DNA from: Mucidula mucida
Lineage: Eukaryota; Basidiomycota; Agaricomycetes; Agaricales; Physalacriaceae
DNA length: 24,295 nt
Assembly (NCBI GenBank): GCA_015501055.1
Contig: JADNYV010000517.1
Span: forward strand, 1 to 24,295
Reading direction: 5' to 3'
Positions 9,885 to 18,655 of this stretch are shown in pieces. Each line of letters begins with the position of its first letter. Within the stretch, counting starts at the first letter, position 1. Below the pieces are notes generated by a model. It saw only the letters and a list, made by a program, of their open reading frames with translations, searched no databases and was not told the DNA's origin. Made by a program: the position numbers and the translations under genes.

Positions 9885-11070
9885 ATGGCCTCCCACACAA
9901 CACATGCCGTCGCTAGCGGCAACCTTGTCGACCTCGTGCTGTCCTCTGGCGCAGCCACCATCTACCCATCCGACGACATCGTCCTCCAAGCCCGTTTCCG
10001 TGGTGATTTACCCTATACGCGAGTCGGCGCCTCCAATCTCGTTGTCGTCAACCCCTGCAAGGCGCTTAACAATCTGCGAAGACTTATAATGAGTGATGCT
10101 GACACCAGTCCGCCGATAGTGGACACGCTTCTCCACGAGCTAGCGGCGCGAATGTATTTGACGATGCGAAGGAGATATGAGAGTCAGACGCTGGTAGGTA
10201 GCCGTCGTCGGGATTCGGGCCGTCATTGACATTATTGCAGAGGTATGACCGGCGTGGGCAAGTCGTCAAGCGTACAACTGGTAGTCTGTGGCTCGCCAGC
10301 CATTTATAAGGAGGCCAAGCTCGCTGAGCAGGTCAAAGCCATCACCACTGTACTCGACTCGGTCCGGAATTCCAAAAAGCTCATGAGCCCAAATGCCTCT
10401 CGCCTCATTCGCTGTCTCATTATCCATTTCAACGAACGAGGTCGTATAGCCGCTGCCAGCTTTCAACGTCGATAAATCTTGTCTGAACCGCCTTGCTTAC
10501 GAGGAGCGGTCGTATAATATCTCTTATTAGTTCCTTGCAAGCGCAACGTCCACAAAACGAGATGCCCTTAATATTGCAGACATGTCCGACTAGTACCCAC
10601 TCCTCGTCTCTTGTTGGGCGCGTCCCGGCCTTCTTCCGCTCCATTCAGCGATGATTACATAGCCATTGGCGGGCCATGCGCTCAGCTTCAAGCCAAAAGC
10701 CAAAATCCTCCATTTTCACCCTCATCTCGCCATCCTCGAACTCGACAATCTCTCACCAACGACCAGCACGATGACGCGGCGTATATTTCCAACGCTCCCG
10801 TTCTTGCTCTCGGAAAAGCTCAGCCAGACGCTGATAAACAAGACGAGCTACGTCCGCAAGGAGCTCAGCCTGGAGCTGTACACCGTTCTCCTCAACGCTG
10901 AGCAGAGCGTGATCCATCGGGATGATTTTGTTCGCGACTTAGAGGCTATTTTGTTTGCCTTTGTGGTAGAGACCATCGACCACAAGCTCGCTCCCAGCTC
11001 ACAGGATGCACCTGCCGCCTGCCAATCGTCATCTTCGACCAGCCTGGCTTCCAGACGCGTGGCGCTCGTC
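9885..11070 (+). pseudogene. Truncated chitin synthase (myosin motor part) pseudogene
   Basis: Paralogue of the gene at 19179, from its ATG to the switch II region. The first part stays open: MASHTT, then TIYPSDD, and [21 protein letters not shown]. It carries three deletions relative to the other copy of 9, 18 and 18 nt, all multiples of three. An 11-nt loss then spans the exon 1/intron 1 junction; intron 1 is still present (about 10195-10241) but the phase no longer fits. The P-loop survives as GMTGVGKSSS. Further on there are losses of about 10 and 8 nt, an in-frame TAG where the other copy has CAG (10528-10530), another TAG at 10591-10593, a loss of about 27 nt and a small 12-nt gain near 10860. 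Homology stops near 11070. No glycosyltransferase part exists here, so no enzyme can be made. Confidence 0.9.
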
Positions 11071-11516
11071 CGTCATCTACGCTCTCCATTTTAACGTTCG
11101 GCGTAGATCAGACGTGCCGTCAACAGCCCAGCGGGTCAGGCACACCTACAGTCGCTGCAGACCAGCCAACCAGATTAGGTATGTGTATTTCTCAATTCAA
11201 TCTTGTGAAATAGCAAAAATCTTAGTCTCCTCGTAAGGTGACGCGGAGGGTTCGAGGCGACATGATCATGGACGCAGTGATATCTGTTCGGCTTCTGTGT
11301 AACGTTATTTCGGACCGTATCGAGTGTTTTGCGATCTAGACGAACATACGATCGCTTCGCTACCATACGATATACTTCAGTACAAAGTCGACCTCGTTGT
11401 ATCATCAGTACACCTGGCGCTTAATGGATCGGCGTTCGAGAGACCTTCTGCCGGCATCCTTTTTGATAGTCACATCGATTGAGCCCCTGCACCTTGGCCT
11501 TTGACGATTAAGCACC
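11071..11516. other. Interval between the chitin synthase pseudogene and the BTB gene
   Basis: No supportable gene. It holds the upstream region of the BTB/POZ gene. Confidence 0.4.
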
Positions 11517-13248
11517 ATGTCAAAACAGCAGTATACACTCCCCAGGTCTGCCGCAGACGTTTGGACGTCTGAGCCGTTCACAGTCAGGTCTACATTCATA
11601 TGGAACGCAGTGGGCACCGAAGCAGCGTTGCGGACCGAGTCATGTGGATTTGGCTGGCATTTTATCATCGATGTTTCCACCGGCCCATCGCCTTCGAACG
11701 ACGACTTTCCAGCTACCGAATTTATCCCTTCCTTCTCTTTCACGCCGCCCACGGGAAATGCGTCTGGCGCGATGCGCACCGGATTGACTGTCACGGGAAC
11801 GGCAGCCATGAGGCTTAACGACAAATTCACGCGCAACGTGGCTTTTGGATTCTGCTCTCCGTCGTTGAGCATTGGTAACAGCGTCTGCGATCGCATCGGG
11901 ACCTGCTCTGTTAACGTACAGGGCGTCCAAACCATCACGTTCACCTTTGATGTCGCATTCATCGAAGGCGCCCCGCTCAGAGACGCTACCACTTCCTCGG
12001 CTCTGACCGCCCAAGCCAAAGACGCCTTGACGCGTACCCTCCAGTCGGGCGAATTTGTCGATGTCAAGTTCTACCTCTTCACAGCCCGCAGGCACGACGG
12101 TACCGTTTGTTGTCCTAAACCGCTATATGGGAGTCGGACAGTCATACATCAAGTAAGCCACTTTTTGGACACTCGTAGGTCATTTGGCTATGTATGCAGA
12201 GCCGCGACGCTAATCCGTGGCTCCCGTAGTGATTCTACGCGACGGATTTTCGGAATCTCAAATGGTAGATCTCGACGGTGAATGGGAAGTAGAAGGATCT
12301 GTTGACGACTATGACTATCACGAGGATAGCGACCTCGAAGAGTTGGAAGAAGAGAAGATGAACATAGCACCTTTGGGAAATGGGTCAGTCCATGGGCGCT
12401 TCAAGACCGTACCGTACTCATCTTACTTTGCAAAAGCCGAGAGCGTCAAACGATTGCTCCTCGCCGGATGGGTCGTATCTGCCAGCCCAAGAATATTGCT
12501 TACAAAACGTGCGTAGTTTGTCCTGTGTATCTTTCTCGTGCTGATTGGGTGGTAGTTTCAAAGGCCTCCTCGGATATCTCTATACGCAGGAGTTAACTCT
12601 GGCACCACTGAAATCAACTCAAGACACCAAGAAAGGAAAGGGCGCGACAAGCGATCTGAACTCGCCAAAGTCCATGTATCGCCTTGCTGATATGGTTCGT
12701 TTCGAGTTTGCATTTAGTACGAAGGATACTTATGTTCTTCATTAGATTGACTTACCCGCCCTCAAGAAGACGTGTCTCCAAGCTATCCGTAGTGGACTGA
12801 CGACGGATAACATATACACAGAACTTTTCTCCAAGTTTGCGTCGCTGTGAGTCACGCATCCTTGTCTTGATCCCTCGCTTACTACGGCGTTAGCTACCCC
12901 GAGGTTCTAGAGGCGGAACTCGGATTTGCAGTCGACCATTGGGCGGAGAGCGAGAATCAGAGAGGTGTGGCCATCGCAAGATGTATTGCTGGTGATTATC
13001 CGCATTCGACATTCGCGATGACCAGCCTTCTTGCTCGTCTCGGTCCTTGTACGGTTAGCCCCTCCGCATCATTCTCCCCGGGGCCATTAAAGTCTACGGA
13101 GGACTTCACCTCCCACGACGCGGTTGCCAGTGTGTCTCCAATCGAGTGGCATCCACCAGTCGGAGTATTCCCGGCGCCTAGCACGCTGCCGCCAACCTTT
13201 TCCACCAGAAGTCTAGGTCGGAGAGGTGGTCGTAATGGTCGCAACTAA
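11517..13248 (+). CDS. BTB/POZ domain protein, possibly with a disrupted middle
   Basis: Exon 1 (11517-12152, 212 codons) begins MSKQQYTLPR and ends with the start of a BTB domain (GEFVDVKFYLFTAR, about residues 179-192). Later exons fit well: 12556-12694 (FKGLLGYLYTQEL..APLKS...SPKSMYRLADM), 12746-12846 (DLPALKKTCLQAIRSGLT) and 12894-13248 (YPEVLEAEL...TAA at 13246). Introns there are 47, 51 and 47 nt. This matches the agaricomycete BTB family, whose acidic insert (here DSDLEELEEE) splits the BTB fold; such proteins often act as Cul3 adaptors. Two joins do not work. From 12153 (GTAAGC) to the exon starting VILRDGFSES (about 12230) the phase is wrong, and between that exon and RICQPKNIAYKT (about 12480-12508) the frame changes. 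Either there are unusual introns (for example one of 41 nt ending at 12487) or the gene is broken. The family is clear; integrity is not. Confidence 0.65.
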
Positions 13249-13406
13249 ACTGGGACTAAGGGGTTACCGCTCGGAATGTTTTTGTTTTCAAATTAGTCTT
13301 TACATGCACGTCTTGTTAACCACAATTTATATTAACATTGTAGTCGCCAAGCATGTGGACTTGATTGGAGAAAGATGAATTAGACAAGTGCGCGTCATGA
13401 AAGAGA

Positions 13407-13733
13407 GTGTTCTACTGTCTACTCCCATACAACTCACGTCTCGAGGACTGCATACGCGACGACATCGCGCCAGTCGTCCAGTCAGTCTGGGCTGCAGGCA
13501 TACATGAAGGCTCTCTGACAAGCAAAGAGGAGCTTAATCCTGATACGCAAGAGCTGTTCCAACTGTACACTAGCTATTATAGAGGACAGAGAACACTGGG
13601 TCAAGTCTATTTTGATGGAGTAGTGGCAGCGCGCGCATTTGCACAAGAGATGAGACCAAAGGAGCCAATGGACTCTAACGGACGGCGATTGAGTCAGCTT
13701 CTGTTGGAAGCAGGTAAAGTGCTGCCGCTATGA
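13407..13733 (+). CDS. Coding-looking fragment, unknown (about 100 aa)
   Basis: Reads as soluble protein from about 13437 to the TGA at 13731: RLEDCIRDDIAPVVQSVW, then YTSYYRGQRTLGQVYFDG, then AFAQEMRPKEP. Composition and periodicity look like real coding sequence, and the opposite strand has a much shorter frame. There is no credible ATG for this frame; the first ATG nearby (13397) is in another frame. A possible donor (GTAAAG) lies at about 13714, just before the stop. It may be a surviving internal exon of a lost gene. I do not recognise the family. Confidence 0.3.
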   Translation: MFYCLLPYNSRLEDCIRDDIAPVVQSVWAAGIHEGSLTSKEELNPDTQELFQLYTSYYRGQRTLGQVYFDGVVAARAFAQEMRPKEPMDSNGRRLSQLLLEAGKVLPL

Positions 13734-14262
13734 GCTGTGTATAGTTGTAGGGTACGCGGCGATAACGCCTGTTTCCTTCATAACGTCTGGAGGCATACTG
13801 ATATATGCAAAGAATAGACGCACCCCACACTTTGAATCCAGAGACATCCACATGTACGTGTAGCGATTAGAATTCGTGTTCAAGACCCACCGCCCATCTA
13901 CAGTCCAACACGCGATACCATCGTGACTGACCAAGCTGTCAAACAGTAATACGACGACACCATGTTCTGTACCTAGGCGTACTAAAAAGAGCTATGCTGT
14001 CTGGAAAGCAGGTAGCCCCGCTGTAGATGATACCCGAGCTACCAGACGCTGGAAAGCTGCTAAACATAAGTTCTTTTAGTAGACTGCTTATTCGTCCGTT
14101 TAAATAATTTTGACAAAGAGGACGGCAAAATACAATCCGTCTCCAATCCAGACAAAGACATGAGAGGCTTTTTAGATATGCCAATAGGTATACAAGAGAA
14201 AGATGCGAAGAGTCTGAACAAGACCGTGATGTAATATTGGAGTCCATGGTCTGCGTTTTCAT
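13728..14262 (-). pseudogene. Relic of an unidentified minus-strand gene (family X), copy 1
   Basis: The minus strand carries two open stretches. 13965-13728 reads GTEHGVVVLLFDSLVSHDG, then IACWTVDGRWVLNTNSNRYTYMW, ending in a stop near 13728. A second frame runs from 14262 to 13939. A possible acceptor (CATAG) precedes the first stretch at about 13990. Related sequence, with the same pattern of Ser-hydrophobic followed by His/Tyr-Asp and then Trp, occurs on the minus strand at about 17450-17570 and 18590-18655. The stretch at 13965-13728 looks the most intact of the three. I cannot name the family. Confidence 0.35.
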
Positions 14263-14640
14263 TCGACAAGCGGTTCACGTTAGAAACTAGAACTTCTGCG
14301 TAGAACCGGAGGCTTGGACTGTAAGTAATGTAGGTGGCGAATGCGAAGATTCAGAGATGATTTTGGTGGGCCGATGGTTTTGAATTTTTACGAATTTACG
14401 ATGGCAGTAAAGTTCGAGAGACTTTGGCTGGCCCGAAGTGCCGTGATTCCCACGCTCACTATTTTGTTTCTTTTCTGTGATGGCCTTCCAGGCTACCAAT
14501 GTATGCAGTTCCAACGCTCTCGATAGCTCATCTGAGATCCATCACCAGAACGAAACATCTCGCTTCCAATGCCCTGGCCTGTTATCATCTTGATGCTGTC
14601 AGCTTCTCTCCTGTCCTAGGATCTCGCTTGCACCGGCTTC
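13990..14640 (+). repeat. Dispersed repeat, copy 1 (matches 17550-18140)
   Basis: Shared landmarks in the same order with 17550-18140 include GAGCTACCAG, GCTAAACATAAGT, AGAGGTATACAAG-like, AGATGCGAAGAG, GCGGTTCACGTT, GGAGGCTTGGACTGTA, GATTCAGAGATGAT, GTGGGCCGA.GGTTTTGAATTTTT and GTGCCGTGATTCCCACGCTCACTA. Divergence and small indels are scattered throughout, so the duplication is not recent. The right end runs into the F-box-like relic. Confidence 0.85.
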
Positions 14641-14645
14641 AGTTA
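14490..14645 (+). pseudogene. F-box-like relic, copy B
   Basis: Reads PMYAVPTLSIAHLRS, then TKHLASNALACYHLDAVS, in the same position relative to the membrane-protein gene as the copy-A relic. It then loses the frame and stops. The shared TKHLAS..AL.CYHLDA core suggests one ancestral F-box-type sequence; this is inference. Confidence 0.3.
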
Positions 14646-15389
14646 TACTTGTAACGACGTGTTCCTTGGATCTCTGACGGCTCATATAATGTAATAGCCT
14701 AGTAATGCCAGTATGATACGTCGGGCTAAGCGTCTACTTCTAATCTATTCGACTTCCTCCTTCGTACCACCACGCTGTCGATGTTCTAATCTGATTGACG
14801 TGTCTTCCTCTTCGTTCTCCTCCACCCACGGTCTGCCTTCCTTTTGAGCGAGCACATTTGGCCAGTCATCATGTAAGTAGGTCTTCTCCCTCCCACGTTA
14901 TCGTCTCAACCGTCTTGATACCATGAAAGATCAACCAATCGAAGATGCGGAAATGACATCGTGGACGTTTCTACAGCGCGCCGGTGTTTTCGATATATCG
15001 TCCGGCGAAGATGTGATGTGATGTGAAGCCGTTCAGCATCGTCGACGCACCGAGGAAGTCGTTGTCGTCGCTGGGCTAACCGCGGATCGTGTAAAGCAGT
15101 GTAGGTGGATGGTCTACCATCCTGTGAACGAGGACAGGTGAGGAAATGTTTCCCAGGACCACCGTGTCGGGATCACTCGCTAATTAATCGCAATGATCAT
15201 CAAGCTCAGATCAACCGGACATCGTCTCTGATCTGTACGGTACTGCTGTCGCTCAATACAGTTGCCGTTGATCTATCATATTCGCTGGCCTTGTTAAGTG
15301 TTTCGCATGAATCAAGATGTGATGCCATAGCTCTCTCTCTCTCTTTCTCTCTTCGACAACCATTCCCTTTCTTTGTTGCAGTCCTAGTG
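14646..15389 (+). promoter_or_regulatory. Upstream region of the membrane-protein gene, with CT microsatellite
   Basis: No gene seen. The part from about 14925 matches copy A (8179-8634). A CT-rich tract begins (CT)7 at 15331 and runs to about 15352, with further C/T-rich sequence down to TTGCAG at about 15375-15380, ten bases before the ATG. Such pyrimidine tracts are common just upstream of fungal starts; here the tract plus TTGCAG could also mark a 5'-leader intron. A GATGTGATGTGATGTGAAG run lies at about 15010-15030. Confidence 0.4.
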
Positions 15390-16527
15390 ATGCGCCGCTC
15401 CTTTTGTTTCTACGTACTTCTAATGTGCGTTATCGTTGGGTGCTTCCATTGCATGTTTTCCTGATAATCTCCATCTAGCTTCGGCGTCTCGCTGTGTCGT
15501 GGTCTCCAGATCATTTTGCCGAACACGACCTATCTGGGTGACGATACTTCAGCGAAGCTCGTCCGGGAGCCAGGAGACCCCAATAGGTTTTGGCTGAGGA
15601 TATCCCGCGCTGATGGGCCAAACCTTGGCACTTTTTTACAACAAGTCAATGGATTCAACATCGGGGAGACCACGGTGCCCCTCAATTTCCCAGCGCTTCA
15701 GTGAGTCGATGCACTACCGCTGATCTGTCTTTCCTCTGATACGGCCAGTGCCTATATTGTTGAAGGAGTTAAAAACGAAGAGTAAGGGTTCTGTCAAATG
15801 TCCTTAAAAGAGTTGGATGCTAACTCGATTGCTAGCTTAGCCAAATTTCCGCAACCGGCGTTCACCACCAGCAACGATGTTCAGGTCGTTTCTCAGGACT
15901 GCCAGTGCAAGTAAGATTCGAAAAAACCCGACGTAATCCATCGACTAACATTCGTTTAGAAATCCCACAGGCATGATAGTCGGAATACTCTTTGGCATTA
16001 CATTTCTCCTCGTCTGCGCGAATGTCGCTATCTACATATTCATCCGACGCCGGCGTCGCCAGTCCCCTTCTTCCTCTGCCCCCTCCTCAGCCATGTCGAG
16101 CATAAGCTCTCTCCGAGGGTACCTCGCATCGCGATACTACGGGAGCCCCCCAACCCAATTAGAGACGTCGCCCGCACCGTCTATCATGTCCGAGGACCCA
16201 TACTCTCCTATCAAAGCAATGCCCATTGCTCACGAATATTATGGGTCGCGGAAATCGGGCATTACGATCCCGTTGCCTTCGAGGTCGTTTACGGAGCGAC
16301 AGATGCAGATCCGCCAGCGTGTTTATGAGCTGCAGTTGGTGGTGTTGAGGTTGGAGATGAAGGGTGGTGGTGGGGGCGGTGGGGATGTGAGGCTGGATGC
16401 GGTGAATGATGAGGTGGATGTGTTGCAGTTGAAGACGAAGATTGGGACGTTGAATGATTATTTGGAGTCGGCGTGGGCGATGCATCAGAGTCATGTTATG
16501 CCGCGAGAGCTGGAGGCGTGTTTTTGA
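15390..16527 (+). CDS. Single-pass type I membrane protein with coiled-coil tail (310 aa)
   Basis: Five exons: 15390-15424, 15479-15700, 15749-15781, 15836-15910 and 15960-16527, with introns of 54, 48, 54 and 49 nt. Phases fit exactly and give 310 residues. MRRSFCFYVLLIFGVSL is a clear signal peptide. A small ectodomain (about 22-126) follows, with an N-glycosylation site at N27 (NTT) and a CQC near its end. One transmembrane segment (127-150) is followed by RRRRR (151-155), which sets the C-terminus in the cytoplasm. The tail has a Ser-rich stretch, a YSPIKAMPIAHEYYGS patch, a coiled-coil-like region (about 234-256), seven glycines, then a second coiled-coil-like region (266-291). The ectodomain-TM-tail plan is common among uncharacterised agaricomycete surface proteins; I cannot name a family. 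It sits upstream of the chitin synthase on the same strand, and the pair was duplicated together. Confidence 0.85.
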
Positions 16528-16645
16528 GGAGGTTTTTTTTGATTCGGTTGGTGTAAATAATGCGAATAAACTGCTGGCCAGTATTACTTATCAGGACGTT
16601 CTAGAGGAAGCGAGAGTGGACATAAACACTAGTATGTCGAAGAGG
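16395..16645 (+). repeat. Tandem duplication of the gene 3' end, unit 1
   Basis: Covers the last coding part of the membrane-protein gene (from about GATGAGGTGGATGTGTTGCAG) through its stop at 16527 and about 120 bases of downstream sequence (ATTCGATT-like, AACTGCTGG.CAGTA, CAGGA..TTCT, ATGTCGAAGAGGCG). Unit 2 follows about 330 bases later. Confidence 0.9.
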
Positions 16646-16727
16646 CGTAATTTGCTCCATAGTGTGTGATGTATGGTCTCCGGCTAGTACCGTCGCACTC
16701 AGTCGAAGAGGATTGGTTGAATGCCGA

Positions 16728-17020
16728 TCAGATGAGGTGGATGTGTAGCAGCTGAAGACGAAGATCGGGACGTTGAATGATTATTTGGAGTCGGCGTGGG
16801 CGATGCATCAGAGGCATGTTATGCCGCAAGAGCTTGCGGCGTGTTTTTGAGGACATGGGTTGAGTGGGTGGGAAGGTTTACTCGATTCGATTAGAAATAC
16901 GTGTGGATTGCGGATGAACTGCTGGTCAGTACTACTTTTCAGGAAATTTTGGAGTTGAAGGCGAGAATGGACACCGGCTGAAAGGACAGTAGTACAAGCA
17001 CTAGGTACGTCGAAGAGATG
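16728..17020 (+). repeat. Tandem duplication of the gene 3' end, unit 2
   Basis: Near-identical to unit 1 over the coding part, for example GGGACGTTGAATGATTATTT at 16768 and GGAGTCGGCGTGGGCGATGC at 16788. It contains a TAG at 16746-16748 where unit 1 has a TTG leucine codon, so it cannot extend an open frame. It keeps the equivalent of the gene's stop (about 16848) and the downstream landmarks. This is an orphan gene end with no upstream exons. Confidence 0.9.
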
Positions 17021-17570
17021 CGACTCACTTAAAGGGACATAGCGTGTGTTTCATTTTGTATATGACAGGAGAACGGCGAGGAAGGCTGGCCGATTGCGCG
17101 TAAGGAGAACGTTCGTGATATCTTCTGCAAGCTACATAGATGGCATCGTTTCGAGTTCAAGACGTATCCTTCCCGTATCATTGCGTGTATGCCATCAAAA
17201 AAACGTTCGTGTGGTAGTCGTTTCTCTCCGTCTTCACGTATATCCAATATCGAGTATGAGACAATCCGCACCGGTGATGTGTTATCATCAAAAAGACTAA
17301 AGGCAGAGCGATACGTGAAGACGCTGTGTAGAGGCGGTGCGTTTCGAGGTATAAGATACTTTGAATGTTTGAACGCCTCAGAGCCGCGAAAGATGCAGAG
17401 GAAAAGATTCGAGACCAAAAGTAGTCCACGTCGCACGATGAAGACGTAGTAATGAACCTGCCGCAGGAGTTATGTTCCCGGAATGATTTCTAAGACGTCG
17501 CCATCGCCATCAACATCAGCCGTCCGACCATAGATAGTCATGGGGAATGGCGATGCTGTTTCCCATAACT
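16985..17570 (+). repeat. Debris repeat unit 1, carrying family X relic copy 2 on the minus strand
   Basis: Starts with ACAAGCACTAGGTACGTCGA at 16994 and ends near GCTGTTTCCC at about 17564. A second unit lies at 18170-18655. On the minus strand it contains coding-like stretches in shifting frames: VDYFWSRIFSS (about 17425-17390) and HERFFDGIHAMIREGYVLNSK (about 17225-17165). Unit 2 has the corresponding VDYSRSRVF and NAIIRERYGL, so the minus strand was once the coding strand. No intact gene remains. Confidence 0.7.
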
Positions 17571-18140
17571 AAAACCTGAGCTACCAGGCACGCTAAACAT
17601 AAGTACGTTCAGCCAGACCGCTCCTTAGAGATCAGAGTATTGCCACTACTAGTCGACTCTTCGAAGTTTGATGGAGAGGATGGCGAAATGGACGATCCGA
17701 CGAAGACGTGCAAGGCGTTTTAGGGGGTGCCGAGAGGTATACAAGAAATAGATGCGAAGAGACCGTGATGAGTCCATATGTTTCATTCGAAGAGCGGTTC
17801 ACGTTGGAAACTGGAATGCGGAGACTCGGAGGCTTGGACTGTATGTGTTGGTGGCGACGGCAGAGATTCAGAGATGATGTAGGTGGGCCGACGGTTTTGA
17901 ATTTTTCTGCGATGGCTGTGAAGTCAAAGAGAGGTTTTGGCTGGAGTCAGTGCCGTGATTCCCACGCTCACTACAAGTTACTCTACCATGGCTCTCCAGG
18001 CTACCCGCTCCGACGCTCTCGATGGTCCATCTGTTGTTCATCACCAACACTCTTGATGGTGCTAGCTTTGATATCTATCCTGTCGGACAGGATAGATATC
18101 TTGACAAGCGCCGGCTTCACTAGTACTCGCGGCGACGCGT
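17550..18140 (+). repeat. Dispersed repeat, copy 2 (matches 13990-14640)
   Basis: Same landmarks as copy 1 and in the same order, for example GATTCCCACGCTCACTA at 17957 against 14446. It ends with the most degraded F-box-like relic (about 17995-18140), in which the central part is replaced by a perfect inverted repeat. The plus-strand frame at 17708-18163 that crosses it is not matched in copy 1 and is not called as a gene. Confidence 0.85.
18070..18100. repeat. Perfect inverted repeat, 15-bp arms, 1-base spacer
   Basis: GATATCTATCCTGTC (18070-18084), a single G, then its exact reverse complement GACAGGATAGATATC (18086-18100). The other relic copies read ...CTATCC...CATCCTGTCC here without the second arm, so the palindrome arose in this copy. 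Confidence 0.95.
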
Positions 18141-18169
18141 TCCTAAAATATAGCCAAAAATAAAGTACT

Positions 18170-18655
18170 GGTCAGTAGTGCAAGCACTAGGTACGTCGAA
18201 GAGACGCGACTCACTTAAAGGCACATAGCGTGGGTTTCATTCCATGATGGTCTCCGAGACTAATTGGAAGGGAGCCTGAAGGACGTGGGCGGCAGAAGAG
18301 GACTAACGGATTGCGGAGGCGAATCAAGAGAAATCTGTAGGTATGCTATTTGTCGTTCCTGGTATCTCTTGCCAGCTGGATGGCGTCGCTTTGAGGTTAC
18401 AGTAAGCCGTATCTTTCCCGTATTATTGCGTTTACGCCGTTACGGTGTGAAAGCTCCGGAGGAAAGACCCGAGAACGAGAGTAGTCTACATCGTACGGTG
18501 AAGAGTTTGTAATGAAGCCGCCGCACAACGTCTCTCCGCCATCAAACAACGATCTAAAGTTTCTGTCCCAAAATGGTTACTAGGAGATGTCCATTGCCAT
18601 CAAGATCAACGGTCTTACCATGGATAGTCATAGAGACTTGTGATGCTGTTTCCCT
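18170..18655 (+). repeat. Debris repeat unit 2, carrying family X relic copy 3 on the minus strand
   Basis: Begins with CAAGCACTAGGTACGTCGAA and GCGACTCACTTAAAGGCACA, as in unit 1, then diverges. It is shorter than unit 1 by about 100 bases in the middle. Minus-strand remnants (NAIIRERYGL at about 18450-18420; NSITSLYDYPW at about 18648-18616) correspond to those in unit 1. Stops interrupt every frame. Confidence 0.7.

Larger units (their letters stand above)
7815..11070 (+). repeat. Segmental duplication, copy A (decayed)
   Basis: This block matches copy B (about 14480-20470) in the same order and orientation: an F-box-like relic, a spacer, a membrane-protein gene, then the 5' part of a chitin synthase gene. 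Short near-identical runs anchor it. Examples are CGTCTCGCTGTGTCGTGG at about 8729 against about 15484, and CACCAGCAACGATGTTCAGG at about 9116 against about 15866. Introns are kept in both copies. Copy A lacks most of the roughly 2.6 kb that separates the two genes in copy B. Homology ends abruptly near 11070, inside the region that encodes switch II of the motor domain. Confidence 0.85.

Noticed and set aside
11405..12067. Minus-strand open frame of 220 codons
   Set aside because: It lies opposite exon 1 of the BTB gene, whose sense strand has the recognisable family sequence; the antisense frame has no motif.
15010..15030. GATGTGATGTGATGTG short tandem run
   Set aside because: Only about three imperfect units in a non-coding spacer; simple slippage is enough to explain it.
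16159..16494. His/Arg-rich minus-strand open frame of 111 codons
   Set aside because: Shadow of the last exon of the membrane-protein gene; the odd composition comes from the GGT/GGG-rich sense strand.
17708..18163. Plus-strand open frame of 151 codons
   Set aside because: Not conserved in the sister repeat at 13990-14640, where the corresponding frame is broken; it also runs through the new palindrome.
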